Below the pieces are notes generated by a model. It was given only the letters and a program-made list of their open reading frames with translations, did no database searches and was not told the origin of the DNA. The translations under genes and the position numbers were made by a program. Shown in pieces: positions 17,753 to 26,168 of a stretch of 57,044 nucleotides of DNA; within the stretch, counting starts at the first letter, position 1; the number at the start of each line of letters is the position of its first letter. The stretch is from Fulvimarina sp. (GTDB lineage Bacteria; Pseudomonadota; Alphaproteobacteria; Rhizobiales; Rhizobiaceae), in assembly GCA_002700095.1 (NCBI GenBank), contig PACL01000010.1, positions 1 to 57,044 on the forward strand, read 5' to 3'.

Positions 17753-19807
17753 ATGATCGCCAATGCCGAAGCTCTCCTGAAGCCCCTGACCATCAAGGGG
17801 CTGACGATCCGCAACCGGGTGATGTCGACGAGCCATGCGCCGTCCTATGGCAAGGACGGCAAGCCGCAGCAGCGCTATCAGCTCTATCATGAGGAGAAGG
17901 CCAAGGGCGGCATCGGGCTGACGATGTTCGGCGGCTCGTCCTCGGTGTCGATCGACAGCCCGGCAGCGCCCTGGAACCAGATCTCGGTCGCGGACGATTC
18001 GGTCGTGCCGTTTTTCCGGGAGTTCTCCGAGCGCATCCACCGGCACGGCGCCAAGCTGATGATCCAGCTGACCCATATGGGCCGGCGCACCAAGTGGGAC
18101 ACCGAGCACTGGCTGCCGGTGAAGTCGGCGTCCGCCACAAGGGAGCCGGCGTCGCGGGCGATCTCGAAGGCCCTCGAGCAGGAGGAGATCGACCGGATCG
18201 TCGCCGACTTCGCGGCGGCCGCGCGGCGGTGCAGGGAGGGCGGGCTCGACGGCTGCGAGATCTCAGCCGCCCATGGGCATCTGGTCGACCAGTTCTGGTC
18301 GCCGAACTCCAACCATCGCACCGACAAATACGGCGGCTCGCTCGAAAACCGCATGCGCTTCGGCATCGAGGTGCTGTCGGCGATGCGCGAGGCGGTGGGC
18401 GACGACTACGTCATCGGCATGCGCATGTCCGGCGACGAGATGCTGAAGGGCGGGCTCTCCCACGAAGACTGCGTCGTGATCGCTTCGGAATACGCCTCGC
18501 GCGGCCTCGTCGACTTCCTCAACGTCGTCGGCGGCCAGGCGCGCGACCACATCGCCCATGCGGTCTGCCTGCCCAACATGTCCTTTCCCGTCGCGCCGTT
18601 CCTGCCGCTGCCCTCGGCGATCAAGCGGGAGGTGGACGTGCCGATCTTCCACGCCCAGCGCGTGACCGACCTTGCCACCGGCGCCCGGGCCGTCGCCGAG
18701 GGCCATGTCGACATGATCGCCATGACGCGGGCCCACATCGCCGATCCGCATCTCGTCCGGAAACTCACCGAGGGGCGCGCCGACGACATCCGGCAATGTG
18801 TCGGCGCCGGCTACTGCATCGACCGGATCTATGTCGGCGGCGATGCGCTCTGCATCCAGAACGCCGCCACCGGGCGCGAGGCGACGATGCCCCACGTCAT
18901 CGAGCGGGCCGAGCGGCAGAAGACCGCCGTGGTCGTCGGCGGCGGCGTCGGCGGGCTGGAGGCGGCGCGGGTGCTGGCCGAGCGCGGCCACGCCGTAACG
19001 CTGTTCGAAAAGTCCGATAGGCTCGGCGGCCAGGTGAACGTCGCGTCGAAAGCGACGTGGCGCGAGGCGCTGTCGGGCATTCCCCGCTGGCTGGTCGCCC
19101 AGGTGACGAAGCTCGGGGTCGACATCCGGCTCGGTACGGAGGCCGGCGAGGCGGAGATCGCGGCGCTCTCCCCCGACATCGTCATCGTCGCCACCGGCGG
19201 TGAGCCGCAGAAGGGCGAGGCCAAGGGTTTTGCGCACGCCGTGACCACATGGGACGTGCTGGAGGGCCGCTCGCAGCCGTCTGGCACCGTGCTCCTCTAT
19301 GACGAGATCGGCGGCCACAACGCCGCCTCCACCGCCGAGGTGCTGGCCAAGATGGGCTGCCTCGTCGAGCTCGTCACCCACGACCGGATGATCGGCGAGG
19401 AGATCGGCCCGACCAACCAGCCGGTCCACCTGCGCGAACTCTACAAGCTCGGCGTCCTGATGACGCCGAATTCCGAGCTGATCGAGATCTATCCCGAAGG
19501 CAACCGGCTGATCGCCGCGATCCGCAACACCATGACCGATGCGGAGGAAGAGCGGGTGGTGGATTCGGTCGTCGTCGACTACGGCACGCTGCCGGTGGAC
19601 GGGCTGCACTTCGCCCTGAAGGACAAGGCAAAGAACCGCGGGCTGACGGACGACCATGCGATCATCGCGGGCGCGCCGCAGCCCTGCGAAATCAACGGCG
19701 CGGCATCCGAGCCGGGCTACACGCTCTACCGCATCGGCGACGCCGTCGCCGGCCGCAACATCCACGCCGCGATCTACGACGCGCTGCGCCTGTGCAAGGA
19801 CCTGTGA
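17753..19807 (+). CDS. dgcA: Dimethylglycine demethylase subunit DgcA (old-yellow-enzyme/trimethylamine-dehydrogenase type)
   Basis: 684 residues. The N-terminal 370 residues are an FMN TIM barrel of the NADH:flavin oxidoreductase family (PLTIKGLTIRNRVMSTSHAP; DGCEISAAHGHLVDQFWSPNSN). An iron-sulfur loop has cysteines at about 349, 355 and 367 (CVGAGYC, ALC). The C-terminal FAD/NAD domain starts at AVVVGGGVGGLEAARVL near 390. The family also includes trimethylamine and stachydrine-type demethylases; position between gbcAB and dgcB supports N,N-dimethylglycine as substrate, giving sarcosine and formaldehyde. AAGGAGGG precedes the ATG at 17753. Confidence 0.88.
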   Translation: MIANAEALLKPLTIKGLTIRNRVMSTSHAPSYGKDGKPQQRYQLYHEEKAKGGIGLTMFGGSSSVSIDSPAAPWNQISVADDSVVPFFREFSERIHRHGAKLMIQLTHMGRRTKWDTEHWLPVKSASATREPASRAISKALEQEEIDRIVADFAAAARRCREGGLDGCEISAAHGHLVDQFWSPNSNHRTDKYGGSLENRMRFGIEVLSAMREAVGDDYVIGMRMSGDEMLKGGLSHEDCVVIASEYASRGLVDFLNVVGGQARDHIAHAVCLPNMSFPVAPFLPLPSAIKREVDVPIFHAQRVTDLATGARAVAEGHVDMIAMTRAHIADPHLVRKLTEGRADDIRQCVGAGYCIDRIYVGGDALCIQNAATGREATMPHVIERAERQKTAVVVGGGVGGLEAARVLAERGHAVTLFEKSDRLGGQVNVASKATWREALSGIPRWLVAQVTKLGVDIRLGTEAGEAEIAALSPDIVIVATGGEPQKGEAKGFAHAVTTWDVLEGRSQPSGTVLLYDEIGGHNAASTAEVLAKMGCLVELVTHDRMIGEEIGPTNQPVHLRELYKLGVLMTPNSELIEIYPEGNRLIAAIRNTMTDAEEERVVDSVVVDYGTLPVDGLHFALKDKAKNRGLTDDHAIIAGAPQPCEINGAASEPGYTLYRIGDAVAGRNIHAAIYDALRLCKDL

Positions 19808-19908
19808 GGGTGGGCGGGGAAGGAGCAGCCTCGCCTCTGCCGACTTGCGGGAGGAATCGCAAGAGAGGGGTTTCTTTCGCTCAGCCGACAACGGCCGTTG
19901 CGCACACA

Positions 19909-20082
19909 CCCCCCTCTGCCCTGCCGGGCATCTCCCCCACAAGGGGGGAGATCAGCTGCTTCGATGCGGCGCGCAACGTTATGCGATCGGCGCAATCCCG
20001 CCCTTTGGAGAATAGGTCGCCACTTTTGCGCGAGATCGATCTCCCTCCTTGTGGGGGAGATTCCCGGCAGGGCAGAGGGGGG
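19909..20082. repeat. 174-bp palindromic intergenic element, copy 1
   Basis: Two 45-bp arms (19909-19953 and 20038-20082) are inverted copies of each other with 43 of 45 matches; each arm also carries its own small palindrome (ATCTCCCCC-acaa-GGGGGGAGAT). The element fills the gap between dgcA and dgcB. A second element of nearly the same size and arm sequence lies at 24093-24265. Such elements resemble the short palindromic repeats scattered between genes in Hyphomicrobiales genomes. The transcript should fold into a long hairpin. Confidence 0.85.
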
Positions 20083-20114
20083 TTCGCCGCCGCGACGCAT
20101 CCGGTGGCCTTGCC

Positions 20115-22064
20115 ATGACCGCCGCAGCCTTCCTCCCCTGGCTGGTCGTCGCGATGCTCCTCGTTGCGGCCGTCCAGATCGGCCGACGCGTCCGGCTCTG
20201 GCGCGGCGGAAAACCCGCCACCGTCGACTGGTTCGCCGGGCTGAAGGCGCTGCCCAAGCGTTATCTCGTTGACGTCCACCACGTCGTCGATCGCGACAAG
20301 TCGGCCTCGCGCATGCATGTGCCGACCGCCGGCGGTCTCGTCCTCGCCTGCGGCCTTCTCGGCTTCGGTCTCGTGCCGGCGATCACCGCCTCGCGCCTCT
20401 ATTGGGCGCTCGTGGCGCTGGCCTTCCTGGTCATGGGAGCCGGCGTCGTCCTCGAAGCGCGGCGGCGCTATCCGCGGGCGCTGCCGCGGCTGTCGCTCGG
20501 CCTCTGGCAGCGGCTGCCCGTCCATCTCGGCGTCTTCGCTGCCGGCGGCTTCCTCACCGCGCTTCTCGCGGCCCTCGGCAATCCGCTGCCGGCGCTGTCG
20601 TTTGTCCTGTTCTTTCCAGCGGCGGCGGCCGGGCTCGCCCTTGCCGCCACCACGGCAAGCGGCCCGATGCGGCATGCTTTGGCGGGCGCCACGCATCTCG
20701 TCGCCCATCCGCGGCCTCCCCGCTTCGAACATCAGGCGGCGAAGGGTGACACGACCGGGCTTCGACCGCTCGACCTCGAGGCGGACAAGCTCGGCGCCGA
20801 GACGCCTGCCGATTTCGCCTGGAACCGGCTGCTGGCCTTCGACGCCTGCGTCCAGTGCGGGCGCTGCGAGGCCGCCTGCCCGGCCTTCGCCGCCGGCCAG
20901 CCGCTGAGCCCGAAGCATCTGATCGCCGATCTCGCGGCGGCGAGCGGCGGCGGCCATGCCCGGCCCTATGCCGGCAACCCCTATCCCAACGAGCGGGCGA
21001 TCGGGGGCGCTGCCGGAATGCATGCGCCGATCGTCTCGCCGGACGGGATCGTCCATCCGGACACCTTGTGGTCCTGCACCACCTGCCGGGCCTGCGTCGA
21101 GGAATGCCCGATGATGATCGAGCATGTGGATGCGATCGTCGACCTCAGGCGCTACCAGACGCTGGAACTCGGCGCCCTGCCGCTGAAGGCCGAGGAGCCG
21201 CTGGCGAACTATCGCGGCTGCGACGAGCCGAGCGGGCGGCCGCTATACGAGCGGACGGATTTCGCCGCCGGCCTGTCGCTGCCGCGCATCGTCGAAAGGG
21301 GCGAGGCGGAGGTGCTGCTCTGGCTCGGTCAGGCGGCCTACGACCTGCGCGGCCAGCGGACGCTGAAGGCGCTGATCCAGACGCTGAACGCCGCCGGCGT
21401 CGACTTCGCCGTGCTCGGCGGCCAGGAGCGCGACTGCGGTGATCTCGCCCGAAGGCTCGGCGACGAGGCGACGTTCCAACGGCTGGCGACAGCGAACATC
21501 GAAATCCTGTCGCGCTACCGCTTTTCCCGCATCCTCACCGCCGACCCCCATGCGCTGCATGTCATCCGCAACGAATATCCGGCCTTCGGCGGCAGCTACG
21601 AGGTCGTCCACCACACGGCGTTCCTCGCCGAACTGGTGGAGAGCGGCAGACTCGCTCCGGCCTCGCTCGCCGGGCGGACGATCACCTATCACGACCCCTG
21701 CTATCTCGGCCGCTACAATGGCGAGGTCGAAGCGCCGCGCGCGCTGCTCGACGCTCTCGGGCTGGAGCGCCGCGAGATGGCACGGTCCGGCAAGCGCTCG
21801 ATGTGCTGCGGCGGCGGCGGCGGCGCGCCGTCGGCCGACATTCCCGGCGACACCCGCATCCCCGACATCCGCATGGTGCAGGTGAAGGAGACCGGGGCGA
21901 AGACGGTGGCGGTCGCCTGCCCGCAATGCACGGCGATGCTGGAAGGCGTCACCGGCGAGCGGCCGGAGGTGAAGGACGTCGCCGAGCTTTTGTGGGAAGC
22001 CATTGAGGCCGGCCGCAGGAAGCCTGCCGGCGCCGCGCCGACGCGGGAGCTTCAACCCGCATGA
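20115..22064 (+). CDS. dgcB: Dimethylglycine demethylation iron-sulfur membrane protein DgcB
   Basis: 649 residues. The N-terminal part has about five hydrophobic helices (near 5-22, 75-91, 94-114, 133-152, 157-177). Two 4Fe-4S motifs follow: CVQCGRCEAACP from C245 and CTTCRACVEECP from C321. The C-terminus has HdrD-type CCG domains (YHDPCYLGRYNG near 525; MCCGGGGG at 563-570). It fits a membrane electron carrier taking electrons from DgcA, or the partner flavoprotein, towards the quinone pool. ATGA overlap with the next gene. The repeat element upstream separates it from dgcA. Confidence 0.88.
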   Translation: MTAAAFLPWLVVAMLLVAAVQIGRRVRLWRGGKPATVDWFAGLKALPKRYLVDVHHVVDRDKSASRMHVPTAGGLVLACGLLGFGLVPAITASRLYWALVALAFLVMGAGVVLEARRRYPRALPRLSLGLWQRLPVHLGVFAAGGFLTALLAALGNPLPALSFVLFFPAAAAGLALAATTASGPMRHALAGATHLVAHPRPPRFEHQAAKGDTTGLRPLDLEADKLGAETPADFAWNRLLAFDACVQCGRCEAACPAFAAGQPLSPKHLIADLAAASGGGHARPYAGNPYPNERAIGGAAGMHAPIVSPDGIVHPDTLWSCTTCRACVEECPMMIEHVDAIVDLRRYQTLELGALPLKAEEPLANYRGCDEPSGRPLYERTDFAAGLSLPRIVERGEAEVLLWLGQAAYDLRGQRTLKALIQTLNAAGVDFAVLGGQERDCGDLARRLGDEATFQRLATANIEILSRYRFSRILTADPHALHVIRNEYPAFGGSYEVVHHTAFLAELVESGRLAPASLAGRTITYHDPCYLGRYNGEVEAPRALLDALGLERREMARSGKRSMCCGGGGGAPSADIPGDTRIPDIRMVQVKETGAKTVAVACPQCTAMLEGVTGERPEVKDVAELLWEAIEAGRRKPAGAAPTRELQPA

Positions 22065-23302
22065 GCCGGCTCAGGAAAGATCCCCGCGCCGAGCGCGCGA
22101 CGAAAACGGTGGCCGAGGCGGGCCGGCGCCCGCGCCTCGATCTCGGCCGGCGCGAGGCGAGCCCGGCCTCCGGCCGGCCGCGCCGCGACCCGTGGCGGGA
22201 ATGGGCGGCGAGCCTTGCGGGCGAGACCGTCACCGGGCCCGAGCGCAAGCGCTACGACCGTTCGCAGCGACAGATGAACCGCGCGGATGCGGCCCGTTTC
22301 GCCAAGGAACGGCAGAGCCTCGACGCCACCGATATCAGCCCCGGCCAGCCGGCCCTGCGGGTTGTCGAGGCGCCGGCATTCGCGGTCTTTGCCGTTGTTG
22401 AGGCAGCGGGCGGGCGGCTGTCGCGCTTCGACCGGCAGGTGCTCGGCGCCGCAAGGCTCTTGGCCGATGCAGGGGACGGCGGCGGGGCGGTCGTTGCCAT
22501 CGTACCGGAGAGCGTCGAGGCTCTCGGCGAGGCCGGCGCCGACCGGGTTCTCGCCTTGCCGGGCGCGGCGACGCCGGCGATCCGGGCATCGATGCTCCGC
22601 AGCGCCGTCGAGGAGCATGGCCCGCGTCACGTGATCCTCGCCGAGGAAGGTGACAGCGCCGACATCGCCCGGCGTCTCGCGGCCTGTCTCGGGGAGCCGC
22701 TGTTTGCCGATGTCGAGCATCTGACCGCCCGGCAGGCGGTGCGCGCGATCCGGGGCGGCCGCGCGGAGATCGGCCTTGCGCCGCCCCGGCTGATGACCAT
22801 CGGCGAGGATCGTGCCAAGCCCCACGAGGCGGTGCCCTGCGAGGCGCGGCCGCTGGAAGATGCCGCCGCGGCACGCCTCGACGACCCGGCGATCCTGTCG
22901 GTCGAGATCATCCCCGGCGACCCGGCAAAGCTCGCTTTGAGCGAGACGGACTTCGTCGTCTCGGCCGGCAACGGCGTCAACGACTTTGCCGCCTTCCGCG
23001 ATCTCGCCGCGGTGATGAAGGCGACGCCCGGCGCGAGCCGCGTCGTCTGCGACGCCGGGCTGATGCCGCGGCAGGCGCAGGTCGGCGCGTCGGGCACGGT
23101 GCTCGCCGCCGACTGCTATCTCGCCCTCGGGATTTCGGGCGCCCCGCAGCATCTGCAGGGCATCGCCGGCTGCGAGCACGTCATCGCCGTCAACACCGAT
23201 CTCCACGCCGCGATGATCGAGCGGGCGGGTCTCGCCATCGTCCAGGATGCGCAGCTGGTCATGCCGGCCTTGCTGAAGCTGTTGCAGGAGCGCGGCGCAT
23301 GA
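22061..23302 (+). CDS. Electron transfer flavoprotein alpha-subunit family, betaine-cluster type
   Basis: 413 residues, about 100 longer than ordinary EtfA. The extra N-terminal segment is strongly Arg-rich (for example RRPRLDLGRREASP, GPERKRYDRSQRQMNRADAARFA). The C-terminal FAD domain is typical: VVSAGNGVNDF, RQAQVGASGTVLAADCYLAL, GISGAPQHLQGI. Pseudomonas has a similar etf pair next to dgcAB (PA5400/PA5401). It probably carries electrons in dimethylglycine or sarcosine oxidation. It overlaps dgcB and the beta-subunit gene by ATGA junctions, so the three are translationally coupled. Confidence 0.88.
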   Translation: MSRLRKDPRAERATKTVAEAGRRPRLDLGRREASPASGRPRRDPWREWAASLAGETVTGPERKRYDRSQRQMNRADAARFAKERQSLDATDISPGQPALRVVEAPAFAVFAVVEAAGGRLSRFDRQVLGAARLLADAGDGGGAVVAIVPESVEALGEAGADRVLALPGAATPAIRASMLRSAVEEHGPRHVILAEEGDSADIARRLAACLGEPLFADVEHLTARQAVRAIRGGRAEIGLAPPRLMTIGEDRAKPHEAVPCEARPLEDAAAARLDDPAILSVEIIPGDPAKLALSETDFVVSAGNGVNDFAAFRDLAAVMKATPGASRVVCDAGLMPRQAQVGASGTVLAADCYLALGISGAPQHLQGIAGCEHVIAVNTDLHAAMIERAGLAIVQDAQLVMPALLKLLQERGA

Positions 23303-24045
23303 AGACAATCGTGCTTCTCTCGGACGCGAGAAACCCCGTCTCCGGGCGGGCGCAGCTGTCGCGGCTGGAAGCCCAGGCGATCGGCCTTGCGGCCGATCTC
23401 GACGAGACCCCACAGGGCCTTCATGTCGGGCCGGGCGAAGAGGGCGTCGCGGCTGGACTTGGCCACGGACTCCGCGGCCTCGACGTCGTCGAGGCGCCGG
23501 AGGGCGAGGACCCGCTGCCGGCGCTTGCCGCCTTCCTGAAAGATGCCCTCTCAGGCGATGCGCCGCCCGCGCTGGTCCTGTGCGGCCGGCGCGGCGAAGG
23601 CGGGCTGGAAACCGGCCTCGTGCCCTATCTGCTGGCCGAAGCGCTGGGCCTGCCGATCCTCGCCGATGCGGTGGCGATGCGGCCGGGCGAGGCGCCGGGC
23701 ACGCTGGTCGTCGACCAGGCGATGGCGAAAGGTGCCCGGCGCAGGATCACCGCCCGCCTGCCGGCCATCGTCACGGTGCATCCGCTCAGCTCTCCGCCGC
23801 AGCCCTTCGCCTTCGGCCGGATGCGGCGGGGCGATATCCGCCGCCATGCGGCCGCCGTCTGCGAGGTGCCGGTCGATGTCGGTGCGGGGGAGCGCCCGCA
23901 CCGGGCCCGGCCGAAGCTGATGCGCACGGCCGGCACCGCCAGCGGCGGGGCAAACCTCCATGTCGGCCCGGAGCCCGAGGAGGCCGCGCGGCTGATCCTG
24001 GCCTATCTGGAGGAGAATGGCATCCGGGGGTATGGGCGGGGGTAG
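23299..24045 (+). CDS. Electron transfer flavoprotein beta-subunit family, betaine-cluster type
   Basis: 248 residues. EtfB-like segments are LVLCGRRGEGGLETGLVPYLLAEALGLPILADA (read as two parts) and RRITARLPAIVTVHP, corresponding to the conserved ETF-beta signature area. It pairs with the preceding alpha-like gene (4-bp overlap). Last gene of the plus-strand betaine cluster; a palindromic repeat follows 47 bp downstream. Confidence 0.85.
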   Translation: MKTIVLLSDARNPVSGRAQLSRLEAQAIGLAADLDETPQGLHVGPGEEGVAAGLGHGLRGLDVVEAPEGEDPLPALAAFLKDALSGDAPPALVLCGRRGEGGLETGLVPYLLAEALGLPILADAVAMRPGEAPGTLVVDQAMAKGARRRITARLPAIVTVHPLSSPPQPFAFGRMRRGDIRRHAAAVCEVPVDVGAGERPHRARPKLMRTAGTASGGANLHVGPEPEEAARLILAYLEENGIRGYGRG

Positions 24046-24092
24046 CGCCCGGGGTTGACGGGCGGCTGGCCAGGGAGGCTTGCGGCGGCTCG

Positions 24093-24265
24093 CCCCCCTC
24101 TGTCCTGCCGGACATCTCCCCCACAAGGGGGGAGATTAAGCGCGTCATCGCCGCGGTCGCGCCTTTGGCATTTGCGCCAGATCTGCCATGTGAAGGCTTG
24201 CGGAGCGCAGATGCGAGATCGATCTCCCCACTTGAGGGGGAGATGGCTGGCAAGCCAGAGGGGGG
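24093..24265. repeat. 173-bp palindromic intergenic element, copy 2
   Basis: Arms at 24093-24137 and 24221-24265 are inverted copies, more diverged than in the element at 19909-20082 but clearly the same family (CCCCCCTCTG at both ends, ATCTCCCCC cores). It lies between the convergent etfB-like and dadA-like genes and may serve as a bidirectional mRNA end structure. The 24266-24353 remainder shows nothing else. Confidence 0.82.
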
Positions 24266-24353
24266 TGCCTCGGCACTACCCGGCCGGCAAGAGCCCATTG
24301 CGCGGCGAGGCCGGCATCACGCCGCAGGCCCCGGCACCCTTTCCGAAAACCCC

Positions 24354-25643
24354 TCAGACCCCGTGCGTCGCCAGCATCCCCTGCGCCTCCGGCGCGGACG
24401 CGCGCGGCTGGCGGGACTTGGCGGCGGCGACCTCGGCGGCGATCATTTCGGCGGTGATCGCAGAGAGCGTCCAGCCGAGGTGGCCGTGGCCGGTGTTGTA
24501 GAAGACGCCGGCCCGGCGGCCCTGCCCAACCTTCGGCATCATGTTCGGCATCATCGGGCGCAGGCCGGCCCAGGGGATGACCGAGGAGGTGGAGACACCG
24601 GGGAATCGCGTCCGGCACCACTCGGTGAGCGGGCGGATGCGGGCGTCCTTGATGTCGCGGTTCTCGCCGGAGAACTCCGCGGTGCCGGCGATGCGCAGGC
24701 GGTCGGCGCCGAGCCGCGAGGTGACGATCTTGGCGTGATCGTCGAGGAGGCTGACCATCGGCGCGCCGGCGCGGCTCTCCGCGTCGGTGAGGTTGACGGT
24801 GATCGAATAGCCCTTGACCGGATAGACGTTCACCCGGTCGCCGAGCTGGGCCGCAAATCTGCGGCTGGCGACGCCGGCGCAGACCACCACCGCGTCGAAA
24901 TGCTGGCGGGTCGCCTCCGTGGCGGCGCCGGCCTTGCGCCAGAAGACGTCGACGCCCTTCTCGCCATCGGACTGGAGCCGCGTGACATCGGCGGAGAAGG
25001 CCAGCCGGGCACCGTGGCGCCGGCAGGCCTCGGCGAGGTTGCTGGTGTATTTGTGGATGTCGCCGGTGAAGTCGGACTCGGTGAAGAAGCCGCCGACGAA
25101 ATTGCCGCGGATGGTCGGCTCGATCGCGGCGATGTCCTCCGGCCCGACGGCGGTGCGCTTCAGCCCGCCCTTTTCGAGCAGCTTATTGACCTTGGCGGCA
25201 TGGGCGAATTCGCCTTTTTCCTCGTAGACGTGGAGGATCCCGCGCTTCTCGGCGTCGAAGGAGAAGCCCTCGCGCTCGGCCATGTCGAGGAGATGGGCCC
25301 GGGCAGCAATGGCAAGCTTCGTCGTCGCGATGGTGTTCTGTTCGTAGTTGCGCGCCGCCAGCACGAATTCGGCCATCCAGGAGAGCTTGTGCCAGGAGGG
25401 CTTGGGATTGACCAGGAGCGGCGCGTCCTTGGTCAGCATCCACTTGATGCCCTTCAGGAACGTCGACGGCTGGTTCCAGACCTCGGCGTTGGAGGCCGAG
25501 AGCTGGCCGCCATTCGCGAAGGATGTCTCCATCGCGGCATAGGGCTGACGGTCGAAGACGGTGACGTCGAAGCCGCGCTGGATCAGCTTGTAGGCGGTGG
25601 TGATACCGGTGATGCCGGCGCCGATGACGGCGATGGAGGTCAT
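24354..25643 (-). CDS. DadA-like FAD-dependent amino-acid dehydrogenase (D-amino acid / glycine)
   Basis: 429 residues. N-terminus MTSIAVIGAGITGITTAYKL carries the GxGxxG FAD site (residues 8-13); FDRQPYAAMETSFANGGQLS follows, and the C-terminus has PWAGLRPMMPNMMPKVG and GHGHLGWTLSAITAEMIA, all typical of the D-amino acid dehydrogenase small-subunit family (DadA). These enzymes deaminate D-amino acids, and relatives act on glycine or sarcosine. A glycine riboswitch lies in the leader, so glycine is the likely physiological signal and possibly a substrate. The frame stays open upstream through the riboswitch, but the ATG at 25643 has AAGAAAGG 6 nt upstream and gives the family start. Confidence 0.88.
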   Translation of the reverse strand: MTSIAVIGAGITGITTAYKLIQRGFDVTVFDRQPYAAMETSFANGGQLSASNAEVWNQPSTFLKGIKWMLTKDAPLLVNPKPSWHKLSWMAEFVLAARNYEQNTIATTKLAIAARAHLLDMAEREGFSFDAEKRGILHVYEEKGEFAHAAKVNKLLEKGGLKRTAVGPEDIAAIEPTIRGNFVGGFFTESDFTGDIHKYTSNLAEACRRHGARLAFSADVTRLQSDGEKGVDVFWRKAGAATEATRQHFDAVVVCAGVASRRFAAQLGDRVNVYPVKGYSITVNLTDAESRAGAPMVSLLDDHAKIVTSRLGADRLRIAGTAEFSGENRDIKDARIRPLTEWCRTRFPGVSTSSVIPWAGLRPMMPNMMPKVGQGRRAGVFYNTGHGHLGWTLSAITAEMIAAEVAAAKSRQPRASAPEAQGMLATHGV

Positions 25644-25683
25644 GACGAGCCTTTCTTCCGCGTTGGCGCGGAGATCCGTGCTT

Positions 25684-25873
25684 GCCCCTCCCGTCATGAG
25701 CCTGAGAGCTTCACCGCGCGCGGACGAACTCCGGCGCGGCTTTCTCCTTCGGCGGACGACCCGATCATGGGCCGCCACTCTTCGGACTTTTTTGAACGAA
25801 ACGGTCCCTGTTGCCTGAGAGTTTCCGGGGCGGTTGCTCCTTCGGCGCCGGCCTCGAAGGCCGATCTCTCCCG
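25684..25873 (-). promoter_or_regulatory. Tandem glycine riboswitch in the leader of the dadA-like gene
   Basis: On the minus strand two aptamer-like modules follow each other. The first has GGGAGAGA, then GCCGAAGGAGCAA, then AACTCTCAGGCAACAGGGAC. The second has CGCCGAAGGAGAAAGC and AAGCTCTCAGGCTCATGACGG. The GCCGAAGGAG and CTCTCAGGC strings are the conserved core of the glycine class. A short linker with a T-rich/A-rich stretch (near 25790-25800) separates them. Downstream a 6-bp stem TCCGCG-CCAA-CGCGGA sits just before the ribosome site and no T-tract follows it, so control may be on translation. The second aptamer ends about 40 nt from the start codon. Confidence 0.9.
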
Positions 25874-26168
25874 TATTCGTCGATACGGTCAGACTAGCGC
25901 CCGAAACCTTTCCCGACAATGACGACGGCCCATCGAATGCGCGCATGGCTGCCATGCGCAAACGCCTCGGCGGCGTTTCGAAGAGGACGTCGACCTTCGG
26001 CGGGGCCGCCGAAGGCAAGGGACGCAGCGGATGGCAAGCGTCAGTCCATCTCCCCGGCGTAATGCTCGGCGGTGAGGCGATGTGTCGATCAAGCCGACAT
26101 GCCTTACCGCAAGCATCGTTGCGTCTTCGCAAGGACACCCCCTTCGAGGACGGGAAGAAGAAGAGATC

